From positions 62,001 through 126,000 of the forward strand of contig JBBHKE010001664.1 of NCBI GenBank assembly GCA_037447655.1: DNA of 64,000 nt, given 5' to 3'. This document shows, piece by piece, positions 63,061 to 64,000 of this stretch. Each line of letters opens with the position of its first letter. Within the stretch, counting starts at the first letter, position 1. Under the pieces are notes generated by a model, which saw only the letters and a list, made by a program, of their open reading frames with translations, ran no database searches and was not told the origin of the DNA. The stretch comes from Zygnema cylindricum (lineage: Eukaryota > Streptophyta > Zygnematophyceae > Zygnematales > Zygnemataceae). The translations under genes were made by a program, and so were the position numbers.

Positions 63061-64000
63061 AATTTAAAAGTACATTATTAACATTTTGCAATGCGACCCT
63101 TATCTTCCACTAAGATATGCGAAATGAGTATCGTGTCAATGACTTGGTGGTGGGGTTTGCGACGCTAATCATGACGTCACGTATTTTAGAGTTAAAATTT
63201 GCAATTACCTATTTTTTTGTTTTATTCCTAGTTGTTCAAATTGCGGGATTTTTTTTTTCCAATTTCTACGTATTGTACGTGAATTTTGAAAAAATCGCAA
63301 AAAAACGTAAACTATAAACTGAAACGGGCAATTTACGAAAACCTATAGACAAATTACGGTAACTGTACGTTTTTTACCGAAACTGTACGGAAGTTGACGA
63401 AAAGATACGATGCACGTATCGGTACATTCTGTTATGTAAACTGACCAGAATGTTCACGAAAAGAGTTTTAACGTGCATCTACGGACAATTTCAAAAAGAG
63501 ACGTCGTGATAGTGATATAAATAACAAAACATTTATACCGCTCGTTTAATTAAAAGCGTACAAACTGCGGTACATGTTCAATTCAGTTTTTTTAACATGT
63601 ACGGAATTGTACGGACAGAAATTCATTAACGATTTTTTCAAATCGACCTCTCCAGTTTCTACGTATTGTAAGCGCGTTTAAATCGTGCGTAAAATGCGTT
63701 TTGAACAACTATGGTTTTATTCCACGATACCGGTGAAGTTCCATCGAACAAAAAGTGAGGTTGTTTACATTCATCAGGACCTTTTCGTACCATTTATTTT
63801 GTTTTTATCCGCAAACAACATTACAGAGAATCTTGCCAAAATGCCCAAAAGGCCTCGGGGGTAACATAGACCGTTGGATATTCATTCGCGGAGCATTTGC
63901 TTCATTTTTTTTTGTAAATGGCGATGCGACATGGCGGATCACGCTGGATAATGAACATAAGTGTCAAGATGGCAACCAACGGAATTAAGAAAATAATGCA
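63061..64000. other. Terminal stretch, nothing recognised
   Basis: AT-rich with many GTAC words. A 77-codon frame at 63755-63988 (FIRTFSYHLFCFYPQ, LPKCPKGLGGNIDRWIF) has no recognised domain. Confidence 0.35.

Overview
This window looks like repeat-rich intergenic DNA from a nuclear genome of the plant lineage (streptophyte). I cannot name the species. The evidence is nested Ty1/copia LTR retrotransposons, several MITE families, G-box/ABRE-like motifs in the LTR promoters, one element with the usual plant initiator-Met primer site (around 31319), and a second kind of primer site that matches the anticodon arm of plant-type initiator tRNA-Met. There is no bacterial operon structure, no intact tRNA or rRNA gene and no CRISPR array. 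The only long open frame not explained by transposons or microsatellites is a 567-codon E/R-rich coiled-coil ORF on the minus strand (16221-17924), plus a decayed coiled-coil gene remnant near 13.9-14.4 kb.

Layout, left part. 1-1257: the 5' end of a minus-strand Copia element (LTR, primer site, gag). 1465-7695: a degenerate Copia element (Copia-1) interrupted by a solo-LTR-like element (S1). 7.7-12.1 kb: simple repeats, a (TA)n tract and a hAT-like element that landed in it (8880-9771). 12.1-21.9 kb: TA-flanked MITEs, the two coiled-coil loci and a decayed hAT-like element. 21913-22808: an unbroken 896-base purine run. 24.9-30.6 kb: copies of an unclassified repeat family (R), a MITE, and two copies of a MULE-like element, one of which carries a complete solo LTR.

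Right part. 30.7-36.0 kb: Copia element B, with two-zinc-knuckle Gag, inserted in an older LTR and itself interrupted by S2. 36.1-43.4 kb: MITEs, a Helitron-like end with minisatellites, an inverted pair of 0.83-kb hAT MITEs and a MULE-like MITE. 43.9-57.9 kb: a stack of nested elements. Element C is a gag-only Copia derivative. Its 3' LTR is interrupted by Copia E. The gag of E is interrupted first by solo LTR S3 and then by Copia F, a structurally complete element of 6446 bp with a perfect 5-bp target duplication. E ends in an LTR that is itself split by another solo LTR. 58.0-63.1 kb: a rearranged hAT element with a perfect hairpin, a MULE-like element carrying an unidentified 1.17-kb insert, a MITE and another R copy.

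Main biology. The Copia elements D, Copia-1, C, E and F share an unusual design. Reverse transcription appears to be primed from the anticodon arm of initiator tRNA-Met (the half-tRNA mode known from Drosophila copia and yeast Ty5). The primer site lies inside the gag reading frame, so it encodes a conserved Val-Met-Gly-Pro-Pro peptide, and the gag start codon lies in the LTR. The LTRs also carry an antisense tRNA-like block with a Pol III B-box-like sequence. F is young (about 5 differences between its 1047-bp LTRs by eye), but a single in-frame stop removes the end of its RNase H.
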